DNA from: Acidobacteriota bacterium
GTDB lineage: Bacteria; Acidobacteriota; Holophagae; Acanthopleuribacterales; Acanthopleuribacteraceae
Assembly (NCBI GenBank): GCA_030066195.1
Contig: JASJCB010000055.1
Location: 1 to 64,000, forward strand
Direction of reading: 5' to 3'
DNA length: 64,000 nucleotides
Shown here: positions 55,000-63,063 of the stretch, one piece after another
How positions within the stretch are numbered: position 1 is the first letter of the stretch
Layout: each line of letters opens with the position of its first letter
Made by a program: the position numbers and the translations under genes
The notes under the pieces: model-generated
What the model was told of the DNA's origin: nothing
What the model saw: only the letters and a program-made list of their open reading frames with translations
Databases searched by the model: none

Positions 55000-55998
55000 A
55001 TGAAACGATTTCTGTGCTGCATCTTGACCCTCATTGCCGCCAACGCCTTTGCTCTGGACGAAAAAGGCTACATGGGTGTGAACCTGGAAACATGGGAAGA
55101 AAAAGGCAAGGCCCCCGTTGTGCGTATCGGCAAGGTCTACAAAGACTCGGGCGCGGCTGTCGCCGGTGTGAAAGAGGGCGATATCATCGTCGGTTTCCAA
55201 GGCGTCGACATCCAGTCCAGTAAGGAACTGACCGATGCCCTGGAGAGCTACGGGCCCGGTGATGTCGTTACCCTGACCGTAAAACGCGACGACGAGACCC
55301 TGGACCTGGACCTGGAACTGGGCGAAATGCCCGCCGCCTCCTGGGTGCGTTCCGGCGATAAGTGGATCGGCTATTTCAACCCCGATCGGGCTTATGTGGG
55401 CGTGGACCTGATGGAGTTGAACGAGCAGTTGGCCGAGTACTTCGGCGTAGCCGGCGGCGTCTTGATTCAATCGGTTCGCAAGGATTCGCCGGCGGCCGAT
55501 GCCGGTTTGAAAGCGGGCGATGTCGTGGTGCGCGTGGGTGAGCACGATGTTGCGACAAGCCGCGACTTGACCAAGGCGCTCGCCAACTACAAGAGCGGGG
55601 ATGCGGTCAATTTCGATGTGGTGCGCAAGGGACAAAACAAATCCATGAAGGTGACCGCCGAATCTTGGAAGGACGCTTACGGCGGTGTCCAGTTCCACAA
55701 TTTCAATTTCAACTTTTCGCCCGATATCCAGTGGAAGGGCCTGGAAGAACTGGAACTGCGGGGTCTGGAAGGCTTGAAAGGCCTGGAAAGCCTGAAAGAG
55801 CTGCGACTGGAGGGCTTGGACCTGAAGGAACTGGAGGCTCTCAGAGAACTGCGCCTCCCCGAAGGGAAGGGCTTCAAATTCGAGTTCGACCGCGACAAGT
55901 TGAAATCGGAGATGGAAACGTTGCGTGAAGAACTGAACAGGCTGAAGGAAGAACTGAAAAAGAAGTCCGAGAAAGAGAAGAACGAAGAACAGTTATAA
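55000..55998 (+). CDS. Secreted double-PDZ protein with leucine-rich and coiled-coil tail
   Basis: A 332-residue protein with a signal peptide (FLCCILTLIAANAFA), PDZ domain 1 (about 20-108, GVKEGDIIVGFQGVDI), PDZ domain 2 (about 125-215, GLKAGDVVVRVGEHDV), a leucine-rich stretch (about 245-290, repeated GLEELELRGLEGLKGLESLK pattern) and a charged coiled coil to the end. There is no protease domain, so it is not DegS/DegP. It lies 33 bp after the anti-sigma gene. It may bind exposed C-termini of misfolded envelope proteins and feed the sigma system, or be a target of it; both are inferred. Confidence 0.85.
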   Translation: MKRFLCCILTLIAANAFALDEKGYMGVNLETWEEKGKAPVVRIGKVYKDSGAAVAGVKEGDIIVGFQGVDIQSSKELTDALESYGPGDVVTLTVKRDDETLDLDLELGEMPAASWVRSGDKWIGYFNPDRAYVGVDLMELNEQLAEYFGVAGGVLIQSVRKDSPAADAGLKAGDVVVRVGEHDVATSRDLTKALANYKSGDAVNFDVVRKGQNKSMKVTAESWKDAYGGVQFHNFNFNFSPDIQWKGLEELELRGLEGLKGLESLKELRLEGLDLKELEALRELRLPEGKGFKFEFDRDKLKSEMETLREELNRLKEELKKKSEKEKNEEQL

Positions 55999-56040
55999 GC
56001 TTTGAAAAGGGTTTCCCACCCGCATTTCCCAATCCCAGAA

Positions 56041-56070
56041 GCCCGTCGCGTCACGCGGCGGGCTTATTTA
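56041..56070 (+). terminator. Terminator of the sigma/anti-sigma/PDZ operon
   Basis: GCCCGTCGCG-TCA-CGCGGCGGGC, ten-base stem with one wobble pair, then TTATTTATTT, 42 bp after the PDZ stop. Confidence 0.75.
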
Positions 56071-57445
56071 TTTGGCCGTATGGCACATTTCCAACTGTAT
56101 TTCGGCGAAGCGGCCCGCCAGATCGTTCAGCTTGCCTTGCAGGGAATGTTTCTCGCGTTTCACGCGGGCAAGTTCTTCCTGGATACCCAGTTCCGCATCC
56201 GGGTCCAGCTCTGCCAGTTGGTCTTTAAACCGTTGTTTCAACAGCAGGTAGAAGGTGCCGTCCTTAAGGGCATAATAGCGGTATTCCGTACGGGCGGCGT
56301 GAATCAATTCAGCCTTGCGCAACATCTCCAATTTTTGATGGATCTCTTCTTCCGAGATGGTTAGGGCAAGCCTTTCCTTGAGGATTTTAGGCGTGAACTG
56401 TTCGTCGGCCAACCGGGTCATATACAGCAGAATTTTTTTTGCATGGCGCTCATTGATACGCGTCAGCGATCGATCCAACCACGACTCCCATTCCTGAGAC
56501 AACTCCGCGCGCTCGTTGCCTGTTTCAAAATCGACCACGCGGGCGACGCCGTCCAAGGTGGTGAGATCTCTGCCGGGGCAACTACTGCGCATGGCGCACG
56601 CAATAAAATAGGGGTCCGCGAAGCAAAGCATGTTCAGGAAAACAGCGGTTTCATTGGTAATAGGTTCGTCATAAACGGCGGCATAGCGGTATACGGCTTC
56701 CAGCCCTTCTTCATCACTCAGATAGGGCGACATCCAGCGCTTACTCAAACGACCCGCTTCCAGGTAGGTGTCCACGGCTTCAATGAGCCAACCCACCGCG
56801 GAGCCCGTGGCCAGCATGGGCGCTATTTTGGATTCGGATAACTCGTGATAACTGCCGGGAATGGTTTCGTCCAGGTTCTTTTTATCTTTGTCGGTGTACA
56901 CATAATGACTCAGGTTCTGGAACTCGTCGATCATGACCACAAAACGAAGGTCATAGAGGTCGGCCATGCGATGAGGTGCATGAATGGCCAGGTCCCACAT
57001 GGAATCGTGGCGGCCCTTTTCAAAAAACGCGGGCAGTTCTCCGGCAACTCGTATCAGGTGATCGATATGATTTTCCCTGCCATATTCCGCAATTGCCTCC
57101 AAGGTCAAGGAATCCTTAACGGGTGTGGTATCTCGCTCTCGAAATGAGATAAATTGCGATGCAAATGTCTGAAAGTAACGAACTGCCAATTCGGGATACC
57201 AAACCTTGCGTTCAACGATCTCCAGGTAAAACGGAATCACCGGGCCGTCAGCGCTCCAAAGTTGGTTGAACAGGCGTTGGATAAACGCGGTCTTCCCCGA
57301 CGACCCGGGACTTGGATAACATCTTGGGAATGCCCGCAAACCACTTGTGGAATTCAGCTGCTTCCTGAGCCCTTTCCACAAAGAGATTGGGATCGCCGAT
57401 ACGCTCTTTCAGCGGATACTGCAACTGTTCAACCGTAAAGTTCAT
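56068..57445 (-). pseudogene. AAA-type ATPase gene broken by a frameshift in the Walker A region
   Basis: Two frames must be joined to read one protein. The start (ATG 57445) gives MNFTVEQLQYPLKERIGDPN and runs to AGIPKMLSKSRV. The rest continues in another frame from SSGKTAFIQRLFNQLW to the end at 56068. The shift is near 57302-57312. The Walker A glycine-rich loop expected between KSR and GKTAF is mostly missing, which suggests a deletion of a length not divisible by three rather than a single-base slip. The Walker B is intact (FVVMIDEFQNLS), and a winged-helix and coiled-coil tail follow. Relatives are uncharacterised AAA ATPases. A sequencing or assembly error is possible. Confidence 0.75.
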
Positions 57446-57632
57446 CCCGAGACTCCCCTCACCTGCTTACTCGCCAAGCATAGCATAAGGGTATGCCTTT
57501 GGTGGACATCGAGCCCACACTCCTGTTCAAACGAAAAAAAGATGCAATGAGGTGAGATAAGCATCGGGGCCGGTTCACTAACCCACTGAAAGACCTGAAC
57601 CGCTTTTCCTTTGCTTTCTCGCGAAGTGGCTT

Positions 57633-57666
57633 GCCCGTGTCTGCCCTGGCGGACACGGGCTTTTTC
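57633..57666 (+). terminator. Terminator-like hairpin upstream of the yigI-like gene
   Basis: Nine-base stem GCCCGTGTC/GACACGGGC, ten-base loop, then TTTTTC. No plus-strand gene lies upstream, so it may end a small RNA or act as an attenuator in the leader of the next gene, whose start is 37 bp further on. Confidence 0.65.
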
Positions 57667-57702
57667 TTGTAGGATATTGGCCGGTAAGTAAAGGAGGTTC
57701 CC

Positions 57703-58170
57703 GTGGAAATTGCACCCGAAATCGACAGTCGACTAGGTCAGGGGATCGCGATGTTCTACAATCAGATTCCCTTCAACAGGGAATTGGGGTTGGAGTTGGT
57801 CTACCTGGGCCCGGAACATGTAGACCTGAAGATGGAAATGAAGCCCAAGTTGGTGGGCAATTACATGCACGGCATCTTGCACGGCGGGGTGATTTCCGCC
57901 TCGCTGGACGTGGCCGGCGGCATTACCTCGGTGGTCGGCGCCTTCGAGCGCACGCACGGCCTGCCGGATGACGAGCGCATCAAAATTCTCTCGAAAATCG
58001 GCACCATCGACCTGCGCGTGGACTATTTGCGTCCGGGTCGCGGCGAGTGGTTCAAGATCACCGGGCGCATCCTACGCACGGGCAACAAGGTCGCCGTCAC
58101 GCGGATGAACTTCAGCAACGAGAAGGACGAATTACAGGCGGTGGGAACCGGCACCTATATTTGCGGATAG
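57703..58170 (+). CDS. yigI: Hotdog-fold acyl-CoA thioesterase, YigI family
   Basis: 155 residues, the same length as E. coli YigI. The matching blocks are IPFNRELG, KLVGNYMHGILHGGVISASLD in part, and GTIDLRVDYLRPGRGEWF with LRTGNKVAVTRM. YigI hydrolyses medium- and long-chain acyl-CoAs as a single-domain hotdog dimer. The catalytic-site segment is HGGVISASLDVAGG. GTG at 57703 has AAGGAGG a few bases upstream. Monocistronic and convergent with the lipase gene. Confidence 0.9.
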   Translation: MEIAPEIDSRLGQGIAMFYNQIPFNRELGLELVYLGPEHVDLKMEMKPKLVGNYMHGILHGGVISASLDVAGGITSVVGAFERTHGLPDDERIKILSKIGTIDLRVDYLRPGRGEWFKITGRILRTGNKVAVTRMNFSNEKDELQAVGTGTYICG

Positions 58171-58179
58171 TCAATGGAT

Positions 58180-59028
58180 TCAGCCGGCTCTCTCGGCAAG
58201 CCAATCCAGCGCCGTGTCCAGGGCTTCCTCGCTGCAGCGGTCGTTGAAGAGTTCGTGATAGCCGCCGGGGAAGATCTTGAGCTGCTTGTCTTTCGAGGCG
58301 GCTTTTTCGTAGAGCATGCGGCTGCCGTCCGGGTGTGTGATGCGGTCCTCGTCGCCGTGCATGATGAGGATCGGCAGGCTGACCTTGGGCATGATTTTGG
58401 GCATATTGTTCATGGACCGGTTCAGTTCCCAACCGGTGCGATTCATCACGCGGCCGTGATAGACGAACGGGTCCTGCTCATAGTCCTGCACCACTTCGAT
58501 ACGGTGGGACAGGGCGCCGGTGTCCAGTTTGTAGATGAATTCAGGGATGTGGACCCAGGGCAGGATCATGGAACTGATGCGGCTGGCCAGGCGAATGAGC
58601 AGAGGGAATTTTTGGGGTAACTTCAGGGCGGCGCTGCACAGAATCATGCCGTTGACCTTGGGATCGCGGGTGCCGGCGTACTGAGTCAGGATACCGCCGC
58701 CCATGCTTTGACCCAAAAGGAAGATGGTGTCTTCCTTTTGACGAACCACGGCCAGGTAACTCTCCAGGTCATCGATCAGCTTTTTGAAACGGGGAACATA
58801 GGCGCGCAAGCCCTCCGACTTGCCGTGGCCGCGTTGATCATAGGCGTAAAAGGAGAAGCCGGCGTCGATGAGACAGTCCTTCAGCAAGGTGTAGCGACCG
58901 CAGTGCTCGCCGTAACCGTGGACCAAAACCACCGCGCCTTTGCTCTGCTCGGTTTGAACCCAGGATTGTGCAAAAAGGATCAAGCCGTCCTTCGTGCGAA
59001 ATTCCCTTTCTTCATGATGTGCCTTCAT
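58180..59028 (-). CDS. Alpha/beta hydrolase, monoacylglycerol lipase/lysophospholipase-like
   Basis: A 282-residue serine hydrolase. The oxyanion-hole motif is LVHGYGEHCGRY, the nucleophile elbow GQSMGGG, the acid in MHGDEDRITHPDGS and the His in GGYHELFND, in the order of monoacylglycerol lipases. A cap region of about 60 residues lies between the nucleophile and the acid. No signal peptide with the chosen ATG at 59028, so it is probably cytoplasmic. The Shine-Dalgarno is weak. Bases 59029-59236 upstream hold no gene. Confidence 0.9.
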   Translation of the reverse strand: MKAHHEEREFRTKDGLILFAQSWVQTEQSKGAVVLVHGYGEHCGRYTLLKDCLIDAGFSFYAYDQRGHGKSEGLRAYVPRFKKLIDDLESYLAVVRQKEDTIFLLGQSMGGGILTQYAGTRDPKVNGMILCSAALKLPQKFPLLIRLASRISSMILPWVHIPEFIYKLDTGALSHRIEVVQDYEQDPFVYHGRVMNRTGWELNRSMNNMPKIMPKVSLPILIMHGDEDRITHPDGSRMLYEKAASKDKQLKIFPGGYHELFNDRCSEEALDTALDWLAERAG

Positions 59029-59236
59029 GATCACCACTGACGCCCGGGCCGGCCCGGAACGTTCCCCACCGTGATATCGATCGATTCGCCGCTCGTCTGT
59101 ACCGCAAGTCGGACCGCTGCAAAAAGGAACACCGGCTGAACCGGCCGGCTCGATACACAACACCAGACTTACTTCTCTATATCTTAAATGAGTGTTGTAT
59201 CAAACTGCAAGTCTTGGAACTAAAGGGACTCCAGAA

Positions 59237-59920
59237 TCAACCCTCGAGCAGCCAGTCCATCCCCCGGCGAAGTTGGTTCGGCCCGTCGTTGTCAATGACA
59301 TCGCCATGGGCCAGGATGATGCGGTCAAAGTCCCATTCCAGGATGCGGCCCAGATCGGCGCGAGCTTGAGCGCGGTCGCGATAGACCCAACGCAACAGTT
59401 TGGACCAACCCACCTTCCCGTGGACTCCTGAAATCTTGAGATAGCAACGGGTGAAAAAATGTGACGATGTTTGAAAGTTTTCCAGTAGGTCGGAGCTGAT
59501 CACGGTGCCGCTCGGCTCGTGGAGGAAGACGGTTTCCTTGAGCATGCAGCCGCCGATGAAAAGGGGCTTCAGCGCATCCTGCCAGTCGGGATGGGGTTCT
59601 TTTTCCTGCAGGGTGGCGCCCAGTTTGAGGTCGCGCCGTTTGCGTTCCAGCGCGGCGGGGCCGTGCAACAGGGCATCGGGCCAGGCGGCCGCGGCATCAC
59701 CGGCATAGAGGTGGTGGAAGACGTTGGGGCAAACGATATGGCTGACCGAACCCAGCTCATCGACCGCGGCCTTGATCTCGGGGGTTGTGGACACCGGCGA
59801 GTGTAGCAACAGGGACCCGTTCTGCAAGCGCACCACGGTCATGCGCGTGCCCAGATGCAGGCCCATCATCTTCAGGGGTGCGGCGGCCGTCCACAGGTTC
59901 TCGGCATGTTGGTGAAGCAT
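59237..59920 (-). CDS. DUF4336 metallo-beta-lactamase-like protein
   Basis: A 227-residue protein with the opening LWTAAAPLKMMGLHLGTRMT in part and LLLHSPV, the DUF4336 signature, followed by SHIVCPNVFHHLYAGD, HEPSGTVISSDLL and RIILAHGDVI. The fold is related to metallo-beta-lactamases, but the usual HxHxDH metal motif is replaced (NVFHHLYAGD), so metal binding and hydrolase activity are uncertain. ATG at 59920 has TAAGGAGGAG upstream. Function unknown. Confidence 0.83.
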   Translation of the reverse strand: MLHQHAENLWTAAAPLKMMGLHLGTRMTVVRLQNGSLLLHSPVSTTPEIKAAVDELGSVSHIVCPNVFHHLYAGDAAAAWPDALLHGPAALERKRRDLKLGATLQEKEPHPDWQDALKPLFIGGCMLKETVFLHEPSGTVISSDLLENFQTSSHFFTRCYLKISGVHGKVGWSKLLRWVYRDRAQARADLGRILEWDFDRIILAHGDVIDNDGPNQLRRGMDWLLEG

Positions 59921-60103
59921 GGTCTCCTCCTTATCGGCGCTGTCGGCGATTGCGGTGCCCAACCTTTGTGTGGTGGACCTATTGTTTCACATTGCATTGT
60001 CGGCATCCTGTTTTTTTTCAGGAAAACGTTTGCCCGCCCGGCTCTACAACGTCACATGGGGTGGTCTACCCGGGACAACGCCGCAAGCGCTGACTACCTG
60101 GAG

Positions 60104-61066
60104 TCAGGCAAAGTGAGACCAGCCTTGGGGGAGGGGGATCGGGTTGCTGTTGTCGTCTTGTACGTGGGTGCCCGGTTTCTTGGTCAGCCGGCCGATGCGG
60201 GTCAGGGGGACATTGTGTGTTCGGGCTTTTTCTTGTGCGGCTTCCCAGTTGGCCGGGTCGATGCTGCAGAGTAGCTCGTAGTCCTCGCCGCCGGTCAGGG
60301 CTTGTAAGGGTTCCAGGCCCGCGGCGCGCGCCTCGTCAGTGACGGGGAGTTTCGTCAGTTGGATTTCCGCACCCATGCCGGATGCTCGGCACAGCCTGGG
60401 CAGGTCGACCGCGAGCCCGTCCGATAGGTCCATCATCGCCGTTGCCAGATTGGAAGCGGCCAGGTCCCTGCTGAATGCGCCTCGGAAGGGCGGTTTGAAG
60501 TGGCGTTCGATCCAACGCTTGCTCGCGGGTCCGGTTCGTTTGCCAAGGAGATAGTCCAGGCCCAGGGCGGCTTCTCCCAAGCTTCCCGTCACTGCAAGCC
60601 AATCCCCCGGGCGTGCGCCGGAACGGCCGACTCTTTCACCATGGGGGACCTCGCCGATTACGGTCATGCTAAGGGCAATATGAGCCGGGGCGCGCGTGGT
60701 GTCGCCGCCGACCAGGACGGTTTGCGTTGCCGAGAGAGCATCGGCCAGACCTCGTTGGAATTCGGTAAGCCAGGATTGTTGTGCGGTTTTGGGCAAAGCC
60801 AGCGAGAGTGTGAGCCAGCGGGCGTGACCGCCGGACGCGACGATATCCGAGACATTTGCCCGCACCGCTTTTTGGGCAACCAGGTCGGCCGCCGCGCCCT
60901 TGGGAAAGTGTACCTCTTCAATCAGCGCATCCGTGCTGACCAGCAGGTCCATCCCCGGCGGGGGACACAACAAGGCGGTGTCATCGCTGCAATCTTCCAC
61001 CATGGGACCGAAGAAATGCTCGATCAGATCGTCTTCGGTCAGGTCACCTACCATTTTTCCTACCAT
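60104..61066 (-). CDS. thiL: Thiamine-monophosphate kinase
   Basis: A 320-residue ATP-dependent kinase that phosphorylates thiamine monophosphate to the active cofactor thiamine diphosphate. Metal and phosphate motifs are STDALIEEVHF, VGGDTTRAP, MMDLSDGLAVDLPR and TGGEDYELL, in the ThiL order. The early DDAAVL motif is DDTALL here. ATG at 61066 or 61054 are both possible. No other thiamine gene and no TPP riboswitch is visible upstream. Confidence 0.95.
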   Translation of the reverse strand: MVGKMVGDLTEDDLIEHFFGPMVEDCSDDTALLCPPPGMDLLVSTDALIEEVHFPKGAAADLVAQKAVRANVSDIVASGGHARWLTLSLALPKTAQQSWLTEFQRGLADALSATQTVLVGGDTTRAPAHIALSMTVIGEVPHGERVGRSGARPGDWLAVTGSLGEAALGLDYLLGKRTGPASKRWIERHFKPPFRGAFSRDLAASNLATAMMDLSDGLAVDLPRLCRASGMGAEIQLTKLPVTDEARAAGLEPLQALTGGEDYELLCSIDPANWEAAQEKARTHNVPLTRIGRLTKKPGTHVQDDNSNPIPLPQGWSHFA

Positions 61067-61291
61067 CGATGCGCCCCCTCCGCTTCATCTTAGCAGCCGA
61101 AGACCTGTCGTAACCCATTGGAAACGTTTGGAGAATAATTTTTTTCAAAAAAGCCCGGCCTTTTTTGTTCCCGATACCGGCATTCCTTGTGAAGACGGGC
61201 CGGAGCGGTGTGGGCCTCAGAGCCACCCATGCTTCACCGCCCGTGTTTTTCAAAACGCATTATATCTACAAGTACTAAGAGGAGTTATATC

Positions 61292-61672
61292 ATGTCATTC
61301 GGACCGACTAAGCAACCGATCGAGATCAACATGTGGCCCGGTAAAAGAGCCCAGTGGTCTATGAGCACCCAAGCTGCCTTCACCCAGAACCTGACCGTCA
61401 AAGACGCTACCGGTAAGGTACTGGTCAACCACTCCGCCAGCGGCACCGGCAACTACTTCGCCGGCACCGGCACCTTCGTCGGCGGCAAAAACCCACACAC
61501 CGTAACCCTTACGGCCAACGGCAGACCTTCCAAGGTTCAGTACGACGGCTCCGCCATGGTGCTTGGCGGCAAAGCTCAAGCCAAGACCTACAACTTCGCC
61601 GCTGAAGATGCGAGCGACGGCGACTACAACGACTGCTTCGTATCCATTACCTGGTTCGCCAAGCAGGGTTGA
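61292..61672 (+). CDS. LecB-like calcium-dependent lectin
   Basis: A 126-residue protein without signal peptide. Near the C-terminus it has EDASDGDYND (residues 105-114), which matches EDGTDNDYND of Pseudomonas aeruginosa LecB with all six acidic/Asn calcium ligands kept, preceded by TANGRPSKV, as in LecB relatives. LecB ends NWPLG and uses its terminal Gly carboxylate on calcium in the partner subunit; this protein also ends in Gly (TWFAKQG) but two residues later. The early Asn ligand (LecB Asn21) and the specificity loop cannot be aligned with confidence. ATG at 61292 has GAGGAG upstream and a strong terminator follows. Sugar specificity is unknown; fucose/mannose by family. Confidence 0.82.
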   Translation: MSFGPTKQPIEINMWPGKRAQWSMSTQAAFTQNLTVKDATGKVLVNHSASGTGNYFAGTGTFVGGKNPHTVTLTANGRPSKVQYDGSAMVLGGKAQAKTYNFAAEDASDGDYNDCFVSITWFAKQG

Positions 61673-61732
61673 TTCTCGAACTCTCCGATCATGACAGGCC
61701 GGGGATCGCTCGATGATTCCCGAGCCATGACG

Positions 61733-61777
61733 GCCCGAATCGTGGACAATGAATTTTCTTCGATTCGGGCTGTTTTT
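61733..61777 (+). terminator. Terminator of the lectin gene
   Basis: Ten-base perfect stem GCCCGAATCG/CGATTCGGGC with an 18-base loop, then TGTTTTTG. Confidence 0.8.
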
Positions 61778-62249
61778 GTATCCAAACGAAGCAGGGGCAC
61801 GGGTTTTCGGAAAAGATCAGGATGCCGTCAAAGTCGGGGGAATTTGCAGGTTTCCACGTGAGTGTCCGGCGCCGAGCCAATCCTCGCTCCAAAAAACAGA
61901 AAGAAAGTCGGCGCATAAATAACTGAGAAACGCACAATACTGCATAAACACCCGTTTGGTCGCAAGATGTTTTGTTGTTCCCGGTAACAACAAAGGTCCC
62001 TACAACCTGAAACTCGATTGTTCCCGGGAACAATCGAGCACCGGACGCCGGCTATTCATGCCTTTCAGGGAAACAATTTCGAGATCGTCACCGGATCACA
62101 TCACACCTTTGACGAGCTCCCGAGCTGACAGGGCCGCGTGTAAAATAGAAAGCTTGATCAGGTAGGCTCAGCCTGGAATACAGTGTTTCTCACTTGCGTT
62201 CCCGAACATGACCGCGTTAGTCTTAGAAAAAACCCAGGGAGTGTTTATC
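61778..62249. other. Intergenic interval holding REP-like copy 2
   Basis: No gene is seen between the lectin terminator and the cupin gene apart from the palindromic element at 61940-62060. An ATG at 62208 is in frame with the cupin gene but has no ribosome site. Confidence 0.5.
61940..62060. repeat. REP-like palindromic element, copy 2 (module B inverted, then module A)
   Basis: Module B (reverse) spans 61940-61990 and module A 62015-62060; both match 30173-30266. Module A contains a perfect 26-base palindrome at 62013-62038 (CTCGATTGTTCCC and its complement), where copy 1 has an imperfect version. Compared with copy 1 the B module is flipped relative to A. Confidence 0.75.
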
Positions 62250-62954
62250 GTGAGCAATGTCCAAGCCCTCAATGCCGACATGAATGCCTTTATTAAAGTG
62301 GACACCGCCGCCATGGACTGGCAGACCAGCCCCAGTCACACCGTTTGGCGGAAACGCCTGCATTTATACGGACCCAAGGAATCGGGGCAGGTCACCTCCA
62401 TTGTGCGCTATGATCCCGACTCGTCCTTTCCCGAACACGGGCACCCGGAGGGCGAAGAGATCCTGGTGCTGGAAGGCGTCTTCTCGGATCAGGCCGGCGA
62501 CTGGGGTCCCGGTAGTTACCTGTTGAACCCGGAAGGTTTCCGGCATGCGCCTTTTTCCAAGGAAGGCTGTGTCATCTTCGTCAAGTTGCGTCAATACCCG
62601 GGGAACAATCGACGGCACATCGCTCTGGCCACCTCCGAAATGAATTGGGAGGAAACGAGGCATGAGGGCCGCAAGGTCTGCACCCTGTACCGAGAAGACG
62701 GCTTCCCGGAAATCATGAGCCTGGTGAACCTGGACCCCGACAGCCCCGATTTGACCGTGTCCTATCCTGACGGCGCCGAGTTGTTGGTGGTCTCAGGAAC
62801 TCTGGAAGATGAGCACGGCCTCCACGGTCCGGGTAGTTGGCTGCGGTTCCCTCCAGGCGGCAAACATCTGGTGGGCGCCGAACAGGGTTGCCGCTATTAT
62901 GTGAAGGAAGCACACCTGCCTCATTTGCGTTCTCCTGATCTGACATCTTTTTAG
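62250..62954 (+). CDS. Double-cupin protein of the ChrR/anti-ECF type
   Basis: 234 residues with two cupin barrels. The first has the metal motif HGHPEGEEILVLEG and, after the strand turn, GFRHAP; the second (from about residue 130) has weaker motifs (SYPDGAELLVVSG, GGKHLV). The pattern of the first barrel matches ChrR-type cupins, which in some bacteria sense singlet oxygen as zinc-dependent anti-sigma factors. No N-terminal sigma-binding helix domain is present and the nearest ECF sigma gene is 8 kb away, so a free-standing metal-binding cupin is more likely. GTG at 62250 has AGGGAG upstream. Confidence 0.8.
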   Translation: MSNVQALNADMNAFIKVDTAAMDWQTSPSHTVWRKRLHLYGPKESGQVTSIVRYDPDSSFPEHGHPEGEEILVLEGVFSDQAGDWGPGSYLLNPEGFRHAPFSKEGCVIFVKLRQYPGNNRRHIALATSEMNWEETRHEGRKVCTLYREDGFPEIMSLVNLDPDSPDLTVSYPDGAELLVVSGTLEDEHGLHGPGSWLRFPPGGKHLVGAEQGCRYYVKEAHLPHLRSPDLTSF

Positions 62955-63063
62955 TCCCAATAAAACTTCCTGCCGTCTTCACATTTTTGTGGAACTCCGT
63001 TAAAGTGTTCCATGTAGAGCCGCATGCTTTTGCGTCCATCGATCAGATTTCGGATGGGAAATA

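Noticed and set aside
60104..61291. TPP riboswitch upstream of thiL
   Set aside because: No CTGAGA-type conserved core is visible in the leader on the minus strand.
62250..62954. Calling the double cupin an anti-sigma factor
   Set aside because: It lacks the N-terminal sigma-binding domain of ChrR and no sigma gene is adjacent.
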